A stretch of DNA of 64,000 bases from Linyphia triangularis (lineage: Eukaryota > Arthropoda > Arachnida > Araneae > Linyphiidae), in NCBI GenBank assembly GCA_963978545.1, contig OZ021725.1, positions 89,777,805-89,841,804 of the forward strand. The letters run 5' to 3'. The notes under the pieces were generated by a model, which saw only the letters and a program-made list of their open reading frames with translations, was not told the origin of the DNA and did not search any database. Position 1 is the first letter of the stretch. Every line of letters begins with the position of its first letter. A program made the position numbers and the translations under genes. This document shows positions 12,776-25,690 of the stretch, one piece after another.

Positions 12776-13496
12776 ACAAGTCAGAAGACATTAAATACTC
12801 TAACTGCTATTTCCACACATTTAAGAAGGGGGGGGGGGGGAGAAGGAAAAAAAAATTCGAATAATTTCTATTCCATAATACTTGAAATCTCATTTTCAAG
12901 AAATTTATGTAAAAATGGGATTATGGCAAAAACTGTTTTTAAATAAAAAAGGTGATTTTAACCATTAAAAATCGCCTTTCTCTACTCTCATTGGTCATTT
13001 CTTAAAAACGAAATTTTCACTTCATTTGAAACAAAATAAATGAAAAGATGCATGACCATTAAATAAATCTTGATACTGTAGTTACATATTATATAAAATT
13101 ACTGTAGTAAATATATAAATACTGTAATGTAGTAAAAATATAAAATTTCAGACTTCTTCCAACATCGTAGTGACAAGTACATATTAGGACAATGTTCTTA
13201 GGAATGTCTGTTTAAGGTTAATTATCTGTCAATACTTATAACTGGCTGCTTAATTTATCTACAAAAAATTTCTGGCCAATTTGATGAAATTTGGGACAAT
13301 ACCGTTCACCAAATCACAAATTTTTGTTTTTAATTAAATCGCAAAACATAAAAGAAATTATTTAAAATTTAAAGTAATAACTAATATTATAGTAACATTG
13401 TAAGTTATATGATGTTCCACCATCGTTAGTAAAATATTAGGTTAACAAAGACATAGTTTTAAGTTAAGAAATCTGTTATTTCTTACACTGCTAATT

Positions 13497-14040
13497 TTAA
13501 AAAATCAATACTTCCGTTATGAAAAATTGTATACGGAAGTGCTATAACTTTTGGAAATATATATATAGCCATAACTTGAAAATCGTAGAAAATGTAGTTA
13601 CCTCCATATATCTTTTTTCTTTATTTTTAGGAGAATAAAATAGAAAAAATTTAGGATTTTGAAAAGAAAAAAAGGAAAAAAAAATTGCTTACATTATTAA
13701 ACCTTGTGCACAACTTTTATAACTTCTAGAAAAAAATATGCTGCCATAACATGAAAATTGTTGAAAATGAAGAAACTCCATACTTTTTTTTCTTTACTTC
13801 TGAGGGAAGGAAGTCAAAAACGTATAGTATTCTAAAAAAATGAATACTTCTGTGATAAAATCTTCTATGTTAAAATGTTATAACCTTTAAACTTGTTATA
13901 ACCTTTAAAAGAAGTACGCAATAATATCTTGAAAATTGCAGAAATGGCAGATACCTCTTTTTCCTTTTTTTTTCTGATTGAAGTCAAAAAACTATAATTT
14001 CCATTAAAATTAATTTTCCAACAAGTTATGCCCTCACTAC
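13497..14040 (+). repeat. Degenerate ~180-bp tandem repeat, about three units
   Basis: Three successive units share the order: an AT-rich lead with 'AATACTTC' type words, 'TATAACTT' or 'TATAACCTTT', then CATAACTTGAAAATCGTAGA or a variant (CATAACATGAAAATTGTTGA; AATATCTTGAAAATTGCAGA), then a 'TACCTC'/'AACTCC' word, then a pyrimidine-rich stretch ending CTTT. Unit cores are near 13570, 13745 and 13925. Short minus-strand frames of 60 and 66 codons over it are not protein-like. Adjacent sequence from 12.9 kb has a similar flavour and may be older units or another part of the same element. Confidence 0.6.
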
Positions 14041-14199
14041 TAGACAATAGGTTCCAAGTATATCTTGTTCCTTCGACATTTTTTATCCACGATATACTTC
14101 AACATTAATTCGAAAATTAAATTAAGGCCAAAAACTTTAGAAAGTACGAGAAAGAGAAAAAAAAAAAAACTAGCCGACTTCACTGAAGGAAGTGTACTT

Positions 14200-14560
14200 G
14201 CTCTCACTAATGGGTTCAGCCCTTTTTCTAGCCCCACCAACTAACGAGATATACCAGTAAATGCAACTGAAGTCCAAGACTCTTTTCTTAGTTATGTTAC
14301 TTTCCATTTTAAGGACTTCTCAAGCGAGTGTATGAGAAAATAAATACCAGGAAGCTAACAAAAGAGAGGGGAAAGAAGTTTTAAAATGAAGGAGGAGAGG
14401 CTATCTCTAAGGGGCCTGGTCAATTCGTATTGGAGGGTAGGTTTATTTAGGTTCTATGTAAGGTGTCTGTAGATATTTTATTCTGCTTTGAGTTTTATCG
14501 AAAGGTAAGGTTCAAGTTTTTATGGCGGATATGGAAATAACGAGCGTTGGAAGTTGCTAA
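14200..14560. other. Weak balanced-composition island
   Basis: Moderately G+C-richer than its flanks, with GGGGCCTGGTCAATTCG near 14410. It has no open frame with splice signals and no recognised repeat. It may be another non-coding element, but the contrast is weaker than in other islands. Confidence 0.25.
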
Positions 14561-16524
14561 GGTATTTTTTTTTGCTTGTTAAAGATTGAAATGTAATAAA
14601 TGGTGCATTTTAAAATGTTGGAAAGATTTCTTTTGTGTGGTGCTTGGATATGTGAAATTCAATATCATCTTTATAAACCTCTTTCTGCATTCAAAATTAC
14701 ATGATTGTATTTTACACCCAAAAATAGGCTGTAATGAAATGTAGTTTGGTATCTTGAGTTTCTTAGAAATTCAAATCTAATTTATAATGTCTTGAATTTA
14801 AAATTTCCCATTTGTTAATATTTTATTCTATTTTGTCACGATTATATGTAAAAAAAATTACAAGTGGACTTTTACTACATTAGTTTCATTTTCTTGCTGT
14901 CAAGATTTTACTGAGTGCATTCCGAAATCCTTTTTTTCTCATGGTGTTGCATATTTACCCACTCCACTTTTTCTGTTACAGAACTACACTTATCTTAAAT
15001 AAAATTCATGTTAATAAATTTATTTAGAAAAAAAATTAAAATTGCATAGTAAATACTTTACGCTTATCTTGTTTAAATCATTTTAAACTTAAATGGATTT
15101 TTTTATTTATTTGTCTTAGAATTTTAGATGTGTGTTTTGAAAAAAATTAAAATTTTTAATTTCTGTAGCTTCTTAATTATTCATAGAAATGTTTCTAAAC
15201 AAACTTAACTAATTTTTAAAAAACTCTTTAAGATTCATCATTTATTTTTCTGATGCATTTTTCCTTAGTAACAGTATATTTTACAAGTCTGATAGGAATT
15301 ATTTTAAATTTCTTGACTTCAGAAGAACTAGAGATAATTACAAAGTTTTCCAATATTATATCTTATTGATTAAATTTGCAACTATTCATTAAGAATCATT
15401 AAGCTTTCAGTTCATTGGTGAAAGGGCATGGTATTGATATCATAAGATTATCCTTATCTGAGTAAATATTTTTTTGTAATTATAATATATGCGTTTGTCT
15501 GAATAGTTCTCCCTCTGTACCTGACAAATTTTCTAATTGATGCAAAAATGTATGTCTCTTATGATAGGAATGCCATTTCTATTGAAAGAAATATGTCATC
15601 AATATTGATCAAATGCGAAAAGATTGCTGCAAGTATAGTTTTATGTAAATGCACGAGTTTATTTGCTTATACAGTAAAGATTACCTAATTTAACAATATA
15701 AACTTTATCATTGCGTAGTTTGAAGAACTAAACCTAATTTTTAACTTTTCAAGAACAGTTTACTTTTATTTAAATGGCGTTTTAAATATGTAATGTATAG
15801 CACATTTCTAGTTAAGGTCAAAATTGAGTTTAATGGCAAATGTATGTCTAACAATATTGCTTTATTCTAAAATCCATTTCAGGTAGCTCTGCTATAGAAG
15901 AAATGCAAAAGAGAATAGGGAGATTGGGATTAGGTTAAAAGAGAAATTTTTGTAGCATTACTTCTCATATATTCTATGTATTGAAATGGTTTCATAGAAA
16001 CGTATCGAGTTCCATTCGGCTGTCCAGAATTCACCGGAAACATGGTATCCATTTCTGAAAAAGATTATTGGCAAAGTGGGGGCTTTTAAGGAATTCCTTT
16101 TTTTCTCTATAAAATTCATTCTATAAAATTCAAACAAGAGTGCTTTTGTGAATATAATATGGGATTTAAATTCATGTTATTTTGAATATTCATTTTTAAA
16201 AACTTAAGCTTTTAAATATACATGTAGTTAATATTCAATAATATTGCAATAGGTGTATGGATTGAGGACATCAAATTTTAAAATGCATATAAAATGAATT
16301 TAGATCAATCAACAAATGTTTTTTTAATCTTTAGATTAGATACTTCAAAATTAAGTTTTGATATTTTAAACTTCTAATAAACATCAGCTTTTATCCCTTT
16401 TATTCTGTATTTTTAGAACTAAGGGTATTTTAGGAATAACACTTAAACATTAATCTTTAAAACAAAGTTTTGGATATAAATCCTTTACCTACATTGAAAA
16501 CATTTCGGTGCAATTGCAGCTTAT
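14561..16524. other. AT-rich non-coding stretch
   Basis: No gene supported and no repeat recognised. Composition is uniformly AT-rich. Confidence 0.6.
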
Positions 16525-17107
16525 TTAAGGGAAGTTGGTACCCTCTATACGGATAATGTTAATTTCTCATGTTTCATGTACCTTTTTCTCAGAAAGTATT
16601 TGACATAGAAGTCTAATTTTTTTCAGAGCATTTAGCAGACACTTGTTATTCTACTGAAGTTAGATTTTGATTGTGATTCATTTCCTTTTTTTTAATGAAT
16701 TTTCGTGAAAGTCACTCAAATTTTTTAAAGATCACAAGTTTTTTTTGACAAAAAAAGCCATAACAAAAAATATTTTTAAAATAACAATAAAATATCACTT
16801 CAGTATATATGCATATATAAAAGGAATATATGATAAAAATTTCAGGCAGATAGTGTGCGCAGTTTCTGAAGAAAAGGTACATGAATAATGAAAAATGTAG
16901 TTTTGAGAAAAACGCATTTTAACGAAAACTGTACTCGTATAACAGTTAGCAATTTTGTTTCTACAAAATTATTAAAAATACTTCTAGTTGAGGTAGTATT
17001 AAAATTGAGGTATCTTTATCTTTTTAAAAGTAAGACATTAAATTTTGGTAAACAATAATAAACTCAGAATCAATTACTTATAAATTTTTGGGTACCAACT
17101 CCCTTAG
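16525..17107. mobile_element. TTAA-flanked MITE-like element (family 2)
   Basis: The body 16529-17103 (575 bp) starts GGGAAGTTGGTACCC and ends GGGTACCAACTCCC. These are inverted terminal repeats of about 14 bp that differ by one inserted A. The left flank is TTAA (16525-16528) and the right flank TTAG (17104-17107), a one-base change from TTAA. There is no coding capacity, so it would be non-autonomous. TTAA target choice and ends of the form TTAA-GGGA fit the piggyBac and T2/Kolobok groups, and the T2 end consensus TTAAAGGRR is close. The ends resemble, but are not the same as, those of the elements at 40.3 and 57.0 kb. Confidence 0.75.
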
Positions 17108-17560
17108 CGATTTTGAATTCAGATCAACTTTTCAGTGTTTGATTATTTGTTTACTCTCTTTCTCCAGTAAATGTCGATAGCATGCATTGTCATTAACAAC
17201 AAACCTATCTCAAGATTAGTCGTAATTGGATGGCCACAAGTATGTTTATCAGTCCTCTTCATATTTGCAAACAAACACACCCACTAGCAAAGAAAAATCG
17301 AAGTTAATACAAGGGATTTAAAGCAGAATAGATGTATATCATATTAAAATAATTCCACTGCTACACACAGAAAAATTACAATATTAGGAAAACATTCCAG
17401 TTAAAAACTAATATTTTTTTGTTTCAAAAACCGCGTATAGAGAAATGTACAATATATATAAAAACGAGATCAAAAGTAAAACGAAACATAAAATTAATGA
17501 TGAATCGTACTTTGATGCATAAAAAGTTGTGATATATATATAAAAAAAATTATTCTTTCA
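17108..17560. other. AT-rich non-coding stretch
   Basis: Nothing recognisable beyond ordinary AT-rich sequence. Confidence 0.5.
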
Positions 17561-18000
17561 GTGACCTTATTTTCTCGCCATGGGACTTTGGGTAAGAACG
17601 AGAGGAAGGGGGGGGGAGGAATAAGAATCGTGCAACGGGTATTGGTCACGCATTCCTAAATCCACGGACTGTCCACTCCGCGCACAGATCTATCACTCAA
17701 GCGGTCATGGAAGAGTTTACTTTTGCCTTTTTATTCATCTTATTTATTCTTCGGACTTCGCCTCCAACTTTGAATGTTAGTCATTTCCCTTCGATTCTTC
17801 TTGGAAAAAATTTGAAACCGTATTTCTTGACTATTTCATTTTATTTTAGCTTCCGTGGACCCGGGAGTAATCTGGCCCAAATGGAGATGAAGGAAATGTA
17901 AAAAGAGATGCGAGAGGGTAACCGAAAGAGAAAGAGTATTTTTTTTTCTCTCTCTTTCATCTTCTTATATATTTCGGTTCTTTCGGTTTTTGTATTTATT
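17560..18000. promoter_or_regulatory. Balanced-composition island with a weak terminal-exon signal
   Basis: The island begins with a 9-base G run (17608-17616). An open frame of 64 codons at 17707-17901 starts with a hydrophobic, signal-peptide-like N-terminus but matches no family I know. Within it, a pyrimidine-rich tract ending TTTTAG at about 17850 would serve as a splice acceptor followed by 16 codons to a stop (FRGPGSNLAQMEMKEM). Neither reading is convincing. A CNE-like regulatory block is the default reading. Confidence 0.25.
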
Positions 18001-20830
18001 TTGAAGTTGAAGACACTCAATTTGAAAATAGGGTATCATCAAAGTAAAATGTATACTCTTACTGGGTTTTGATTTCGGTGCCATCAGAAGATAGGATTTC
18101 ATTTCAAGTTTTTCTTAATGTCATGAGACCTCAAAAGTTGCATATATTTAGAAAAAGTATCTGAATTTAGATACATTTAATAGTAAAATACTTGTCATCT
18201 GAAGATATTAAAATGTCAGACCAGTAACACATTTCGAATCGTACACTTCCTCATCATGGTGATAAGTGTTGTGTAATTTATATTTTAAAACATATAACAT
18301 TTTATTTCTGTTATTACTTTGTAACAATTTCAATAATAAAACTGATTTCTGTTTAACAAAATCTGATGCTGATGTATGGTCAAGTCTTAACATAAGTAAT
18401 TGAATATTAAATTAAGTTTGATACTTGTGCTTAGCCAGAAGTCTTGACATTCTTTATTGGTCAAGAGATGCATATATAAAAAGAGTAACTTTGGATGTTT
18501 TTGTGAGCACCCACATTTAGTGACAGAAAACTAATAACTTTTGATAAAAAAAAATTAAAGTTCGAAATTTTTTAATATCATGGGTTTCTGTTGAAAAAAT
18601 TATGATACTGATGACTATCTTGACCTAAAGTGATTTAGTAATAAATATAGGGATAACGATTATTTCTGAATTTTGTTTTTCAATTTCAGGATTATTTTAT
18701 GTCTTTATATTTATTGGGATTGTTAGAATAACTTTTCAAGAATAGCATTTAAAAATAAATTAAACTTATTCAACATGATAGAAGATGAGTTTTAATAAAG
18801 CGTTATTAATTTCTCTTAAGTATTAAAATTAAGTGTTAAACACTTGTTCAATTTAACTAAAAAAATACAAAAGTATTCTTTGGAATGTATTGCAATAAAA
18901 AATTTCGCAAAAAAATTTAGAGAACAAATATAAATTTATCACTTTGGCGCATGTGATAAAATTAGTTCTATAAATCAGTTCTTCCTTTGAAATGGAATAC
19001 TATATGATATTTATTTCATCGAACCAACTGAAAACAGTTTTATAATCTATGCCATATAATTTGCAAAGGTATTGTTTTAAACATCACAAAATTTTGAAAT
19101 TTTTTATGATTTTTTTTTTTTCAATCAAACAACACGTTTACTACTGAAAATAATTTGCAACGTATTAAATATGAATTCCTTAAAAATTGAAATTTGCCCA
19201 ACTTGGACACAGCCATTGTTATCTACAAAAACTATGTAACTTCTTATATATAAATGCTAATTTAATTTTTTTATCTTTGAGGGAAAATGTATCTATTTAT
19301 CTTTTAACTTCTCAACTGAAAATAAGTCGGTAGGAAGTAAAAAAAAAAAGCCAGAAGAAAGAGAAAACTTCAAACTTATGATAAATTGTAAAAGTTATAC
19401 ACCCGCCAAAGTCAAGAAGGCTTCTTTTTATTTCTTTAAAAGTGGAGTGAAGAATAGAATGGAAAAAAAAAAGAGAAATTTCTTCAAGGGTTTAAGAGTA
19501 GAAAAATTCTAAAAAAGTTGCTCTGTTATCTGCTTCATTGGTTCCTCTGACCGGCACAGTATATAAAAACTCTTTAGATGAAAAGTGGACTGATTTAAAA
19601 TTATGAATTTTTATTTAGTCTCTAAAATGAGAAATTCCTGAAAATCAAAATCTGCAAAATAATTTATTTTATCTGAAATCACCAAGCCGCTCAGATACTG
19701 ACTTATTAGTGATGAATTTGGTTGCTAAAATATACTTTTTAAATGTAAATTCAGTACTCTGGTTATAAACTTCAAGTTTGTGGTTTGGCAAAAAAATACA
19801 AGTGACCAATCATGACTTTTGAAGTAAAAATACATTAAACTTATGCATACTACTCAATTGCTTTTAAGCTTAAAAATTAATTTTTCCTATCTTACATAAG
19901 TTTATCAGTTACATATATTAATTCTTGGTAAAATGTTTTGACAAAATTTATTAATTTCCAAACGTTTCATGTAATGGGAAGGGGTACATTACATATATCA
20001 CGGATTTCAATGACTTTATTTTACATTAGAAACTTCTTAAGTTTATAAATTAAACTTAAAAAAATTATAAATTTGACACAAAATTTAATTTTGCAGATTT
20101 TTTATCACGGTTATATTAACATCCTTTAATTGTTCAATGCGAATTATTTTAATTGAGAAATATTAAGTTTCTTAAATATAATATTTAATTTAAATAAAGT
20201 GATATTCTCTAAGATTTAAATTGCTAGAATGTATTCATTTGTAATGGATTTGATACCTTCGATATATTTAATGGAAAAGATATATTTCCAAAGGAACTAA
20301 AATAAAGCTACGTCATGTGGTATTGGAATTAATTAAAAGAAATAAATAACTCATAAGGGATTTAAATTGACGCTATGATTGAATATAGACCAAAATAATA
20401 TAACATAATAATCTGAATTTTTATAAATCAATACTTTAAGAAATGTTTACATATCTTCTAACAATACTAACTATTACTTGTAAAGTTACAGTCATTTCAA
20501 TTCAATATATATTTAAAAAAAAAAAAAAATCTAATATGTTTATCTTTAATGGAATTCATAATTTGAAAGAAAAAAAAAACATGTTTCAAGAACATGTTCA
20601 TTTTTTGGCTGATAATACTGATCAGTCAGCAGCCAATAGTTATTTTTCTATCGCATTTTTTATTAAAATAAACAAAAAATATGTATATAATGATATACAT
20701 AAATTTAATATTTTTACACATAAATAAACTACTATACTAATAAAACAGAATACAAATGTATCCATATGCATTTTTATATATAAATAAATTATTAATACAA
20801 TAAAGTTCATGTACATAAATAAATAATTTC
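18001..20830. other. AT-rich non-coding stretch
   Basis: No gene supported. Two adjacent small hairpins lie at 20579-20640: one with 7-bp ACATGTT/AACATGT arms, the other with 7-bp TTGGCTG/CAGCCAA arms. Several 61-97 codon frames are AT-driven (Lys, Ile, Tyr, Phe, Asn) and not gene-like. Confidence 0.55.
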
Positions 20831-20838
20831 GTGAAGCG

Positions 20839-21111
20839 ATGAATTTTATATCTGAGTCGCAACACCTTTCTATCGATCCACGCCAGTTTCTCTCTGAAGT
20901 ACAGTGGTGGACAGGGTCCAAGGGTGAACTCAATAAAGGCGAACCTCTTTCTCGGACCTTCTTATTGCGAACTCCGGCCTCCTGCCACTCGAGACTCGTT
21001 GAATTGTATATTTTGGGGACAGATGCGCGACCTTTTATTAATTTTTCGCCGGATATTTCAGTTTGGAAAGGAAGAAAGTTTTTTAACTTCTGGAAAAGTG
21101 AGTCTTGGTAA
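20839..21111 (+). other. Balanced-composition island holding an unrecognised 90-codon frame
   Basis: An abrupt rise in G+C between about 20840 and 21070 coincides with a frame from ATG 20839 to stop 21111. The frame has mixed, protein-like residue use, unlike the AT-driven frames elsewhere (for example residues QWWTGSKGEL in the middle). A donor-like GTGAGT lies at 21098-21103 near its end. I see no domain, no good acceptor upstream and no promoter. An overlapping 64-codon frame in another phase shows that open frames arise easily here. It may be a small exon, a decayed gene fragment or a non-coding element with chance openness. Confidence 0.25.
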
Positions 21112-21119
21112 AAGTTAGT

Positions 21120-22130
21120 GAGTAATGTGAAATGAAAAGTTGTTTTTTTTTTTTTTTTTGAATAGGTTTAAATGCGAAAAAGCGTGACGTAGAGAAAATT
21201 GTATTGAAATGTTTTTTCGAAAGAAAGTTATTTGTATTTAATGGAGTTGAGGATTACTACTGGGATTTTTTTATATATGAGTTTGCTTTTTTCTGTTATA
21301 CCTTTGAATGTATTTCTTTTTTATATAAGTATTTGAATAAATATTTAATGGCATAAATTGGTTAAAAAGTTAAATGGAGTTTTTTACAAATTTTCCAACC
21401 ATCTAAAAGACTTTTTAAAATTTGATTCATTGGATGTTTAGAAAGGATATGGAGATACTATCTTTATTACTGAAATAAAAAATATTACTTTTAATTAATA
21501 AAATTGTGTTTGCTATTCGTAAAAATGTCCATTATTAGAATTTATTACATTTCATCAATTTGTTTGCACAGGGTGACAACTAACGTGCTTTATGAAGAAA
21601 AGAAGAAAAAAAGAAAAAAACCTTGATAATTTTAAACCTTTTGTCAGTTAAAACTTGGAGGTTGAATGAAGAGAATAACAATACAATTGTGGCTTAAAAG
21701 AAATTTGAGACCAAGTACAAGCTTAAAACAGCTGGATTGAATGTTGTAACAATCAAATTAAGGATTCAAAGGTAAAAAAGAACTGGTCTCGACTCTTCGT
21801 GTGCTTTATGTAATTTTCTATTCGTCTGCACCACATCATAATCATTGAGGGTAAACAAATCGAATAAATCATAAACTAAATCCGAATACATGTAGTTGTT
21901 TTTTAAGATTTGAGTAAAAATGTTGAACTCATTACTTTTTGAATTTTTTTTATTTATTTTTACATAGCTCAATAAGTGTTACTCTTCATGCAATTCGCAT
22001 TAAGAAATTGATGGAAGGTTTACAACTAAAGGAATTTGTATATAAATCTTGATGAAGTATTTTACTGCTGCTATTCTTATGCATATGAAACTTATCTTCT
22101 TATAAAAACTGAATTGGTGTACAAGGAGGA
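21120..22130. other. AT-rich non-coding stretch
   Basis: Contains a T run at about 21143-21159 and no supported feature. Confidence 0.55.
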
Positions 22131-22930
22131 TATTTAATTTCCCGAACTACCAAAAAAAGTCTTCTCTAAATTAGAATGAAATATTCCGATATCATCTAGA
22201 GTGTCTTTATTTTCCGTAAAAGCCTCCCGCATTACCTTTATTAGCCCACAACATCGATACCCACCAAAGCCAAAAAACTGCTTAGAATACCAAATCCCGC
22301 ATCTTTCACGTAAAGATTTCCCAGGACAGGTAGAGATATGCAAATCCCTTAAAAGGCGACCCGCTATCAGATTTTGGATTCCCCCAGTAAATATTTAAAT
22401 TGCAGCGAAAGAGGCTTTCCGAAAGACACACTCCAAAGAAATGAGAAAATTCCAAGAGGACCTTTGAAGGCACCGAATGAGGTACAAGATGGGGGTGGCC
22501 GAATGAAAGAGACACATTCTAGAGAGAAGCATCCAATCCCAATCAGGCATCTTCCGATTCCTTCGAATTTCTCTCTCTCTCTCCCTGAATCTACATAAAG
22601 GGGATGACTCGTGATTTGAGAGCGAAGAATCCCTTGCCTCTTAGCATCCTCATCCTTATGCGTTTCTGAGACAGCTAGTTGCCTAGGAGATGCTCAGAGA
22701 TCTGTCCAATGGTGGAAGAGGACATTTCTCTTTCGAGTTGCAGACGCCATTGAATATGTAAGAAGGGGTTTAATATGAATAGAGGCTCGACTCCGCCTAA
22801 ATACCCTTCTCTCTATTTCGGTTCTTTTCTTTCTATGTCTTGTCTTTTATGTTCTTCTTTTTGAGTTCCCCGGCCAGTGCCGCGTGGTCTGGGTTTGACG
22901 CGGGAGAAGCGGGGACTTTAATTGGATTTT
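22130..22930. promoter_or_regulatory. Largest balanced-composition island; octamer and X-box-like sites
   Basis: About 800 bp of sequence with little homopolymer. It holds the octamer ATGCAAAT (22338-22345), a POU-factor-type site, and GTTGCCTAGGAGAT (22678-22691), an imperfect X-box (the last two bases depart from the consensus). It also holds a (TC)n patch near 22568-22582. Overlapping frames of 65-74 codons occur on both strands. One plus-strand frame (22374-22598) is preceded by an acceptor-like TTGCAG at about 22399-22404, but it has no domain and no good donor. I favour a regulatory element. Confidence 0.35.
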
Positions 22931-25200
22931 GAAGAATGTAAAATGTCCCTCTCTTATCTGTGAAAATAAAGAAGAAATTTGTGATGGGGACTTTTATTTG
23001 GGGGGGGGGGGAGGGGGGAGAATATTGAAACTGGATGGATAACTTTGGAATGAAGGATAAGAGTTTTATTATTTTACGCTTTTTATTTTCCAAATTCTTT
23101 TATCTATAAAAGAGAGAGAGAGAGGAAAAAGATACAGTAAAATCCTTTATCAGAAGTTATTATTTTTCACTACGTTTCCTATTCTGATGTGACTCCTCTT
23201 TTAGATAAATATCTAAACCTTTTTGGACAGGAATTTTACTTTTTTATGTGAAACGCTTTAAGAACAATTCACATTTTTAAAAAAAAACTTCTATCATTTA
23301 AACAGATTTTAACCATACATAAAATAATTATTCAACTCTCACAAACTTTAAAGAATTTTACCTTTTAATTTACTGTAGCAATAATATGAGGATCACTTTT
23401 GCGCTCTTTGGAAAATAAACTAATAAAGCCATAATATTTTGTTCATTAATAATCACAAATACAATACATAATAGTTTTGCATACTATCACACATAAATAT
23501 TTTTTTTTAATTTTAACGATTATACATAGTTTTACATACTATCAGAATAAAAATATGATATTTAATACTTAATAAAAGTTTTGTATAATTAAGTAATCAG
23601 TTGTCATCATATCATACACATCATTATCTATACACTGAATATACAAAAACTAGAAGTTTTTTATAAAATTTGATTGAAAAAAAGCAATACAAATTCCTTA
23701 GAGAACTATGATCACAATAAAAAAAATGTATTAATAAATAACTTCACTAACCACATCTGTCAAATTTATCAATATACTTGTCCGATATCTTCTTAAGTAC
23801 ACCAAAAGTAAGTATTTTCTACAATATAAAACAATGTTACAAATCAAGCCACAGCTATATAAACAACGAAAAAGTTGACTGACCGCCAACCTGTCTCTCC
23901 CCAGAATCCCACCAAAATACCATTGACCTTGCAACCAACAAACCAATTTTTTTCTCCTCTATATATCTGACCTATCTATCTATCTGCCTCTTCTATATAT
24001 ACAACATATTTCCTTTCTTTAGCCCCCGATGTCTGCTTTCAGTCTGAACTAACGTCTAGGTCTATTTTTTCCCTATTGGTGTTTCTTTTATTTTATATCG
24101 CAGTGAGCTTTTTTTCGTTCATCGGTTTGTTAGATGTTTACCGTTATATTGTTCCTGGTAGAGATTTAGTACTTGGGATTTTATTACTGTAGCAAAGCTA
24201 ACGGAATCAAATGATTAGAGAAACTTTTAGGAAATATTACGTGGATTTTCGTATAAATGTAGGTTGAAGTTTCATAAGGAATTATTTCAATTGAGCTCTT
24301 TGCCTTTATTTATTACTTTTTCTAATGCAGTCGATTTTAAGAAGTGATATAAAGCATTGGATACTTTAAATTTAGTATAATTCCAGATAGAGGATAAATG
24401 TTGATAATTCATACTAAAGTAATTGCTTGATATATCATTTAAGAAAATGAATATTTTTTATTACAAATAAATTCTGTTTGGTATAAACAAATATATGTTT
24501 TTGTTTGAAAATTCTGTTTAATAATTATATTATGGCAGTTTTAAATTAATGAATCATGCTTTCGAATTATTTTGAAAAGTTTAATCAAATTTTTAAAAAA
24601 AAGTCACTTACATACACATATAAAGAAAGTGTAAGCAATTTGCTTCTATAAGTATGATTTTTGAATTAAACAGCATTTTTTTAAAAATAAAGACTACAAC
24701 AATGTGTTCTTTTATTATGTATCAGGTTTTTTTTAATGCTAAAATAACATTTTAACTTTACTTCCACGTTATGAAATTTCATTCAACAATTACTTTGGCG
24801 TAAATTTTTTTTTAAGATATTAAGTTTTTATAGGTACAATAACCATGCATCTGAATAAATCAATGAATTTAAACACTCTCTGTTGTACAAATAATGCCAT
24901 TTATTTATTACTTAGACTAGAAATGGAGATACTGATATTTTTTCTGATAAAACTACCATCAGTTATTGAAACATGAGAATTAAAATTTCTAAATGACATT
25001 ATTTTAAAATAAATTGCCTACTAATTGAGAATAGTTAAATATAATAAACTTACAAACCAAAATTTGCTTTTAAATTATAGATCTAAGCCAGTTATAACTC
25101 AATTTATAAATTATTCAGAATTTTCTTTAAAATAACACAAAATTATTCTAGAATTGTAAATTTAACTGAAAAATGCTTTTTACTTTCAGTTACACTTATG
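22931..25200. other. AT-rich stretch with G run and short simple repeats
   Basis: Contains a 12-base G run (23000-23011) followed by a second of six, a short (GA)n at about 23109-23123 and a short (CTAT)n at about 23966-23985. No gene is supported. The sequence near 23850-24060 is slightly less AT-rich but featureless to me. Confidence 0.55.
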
Positions 25201-25205
25201 TATAC

Positions 25206-25690
25206 ATAGGGTAATTAAAGTATAACATTCGGTCAAAAAAAAATCGATTTTTTGCATTTCTTCACGTTTTGGAACATCCTGATTTCAAAAAAGTGATCTA
25301 GAAAAAATGTATGTCTGTGGTCAGCATAACTCCCTAACAAATTGACCTACTATGTTCGTTCAAATTTGGTGTGCGGGTTGGTGGTAGCCATGGGACCTAC
25401 AGTTAAGGTTTTCTTCAAAATCGAGCATTCGCATAAGGTAGCTGCTATTGAAAAAATCATGTTTTTATGTAATTGCTATAAAACGGCTCTAACGATTTTG
25501 TTCAAAATCGCTGTGGTAATGCCTCTTAAGGTATTCTAAACATACCCACCTCCAAAATTTCCGTAAAAATGCTTTAACGGCGTAAAAAGTTGAAAAACGA
25601 ATGTCTTCAACACAGAGTCTTCATTCCTTGAGCATACCTCAGTATTGATCGTTTTTTCTTATTTAGTCAATTTCACTTATAATAAAGGAT
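25206..25690 (+). repeat. Unclassified interspersed repeat, moderately preserved
   Basis: A stretch of complex sequence inside AT-rich DNA whose first part (25264-25375) shares ordered words with 12658-12775. It has no terminal inverted repeats or target duplication that I can find, no long frame (the best is 65 codons at 25342-25539) and no poly(A) end. It reads like a piece of a larger non-autonomous element. Alternative: a conserved non-coding element unrelated to the partner, with chance similarity. Confidence 0.4.

Noticed and set aside
22374..22598. Possible exon after the TTGCAG acceptor-like site
   Set aside because: Weak polypyrimidine tract, no good donor, Pro/Lys-rich residues with no domain; better explained as part of a non-coding island.
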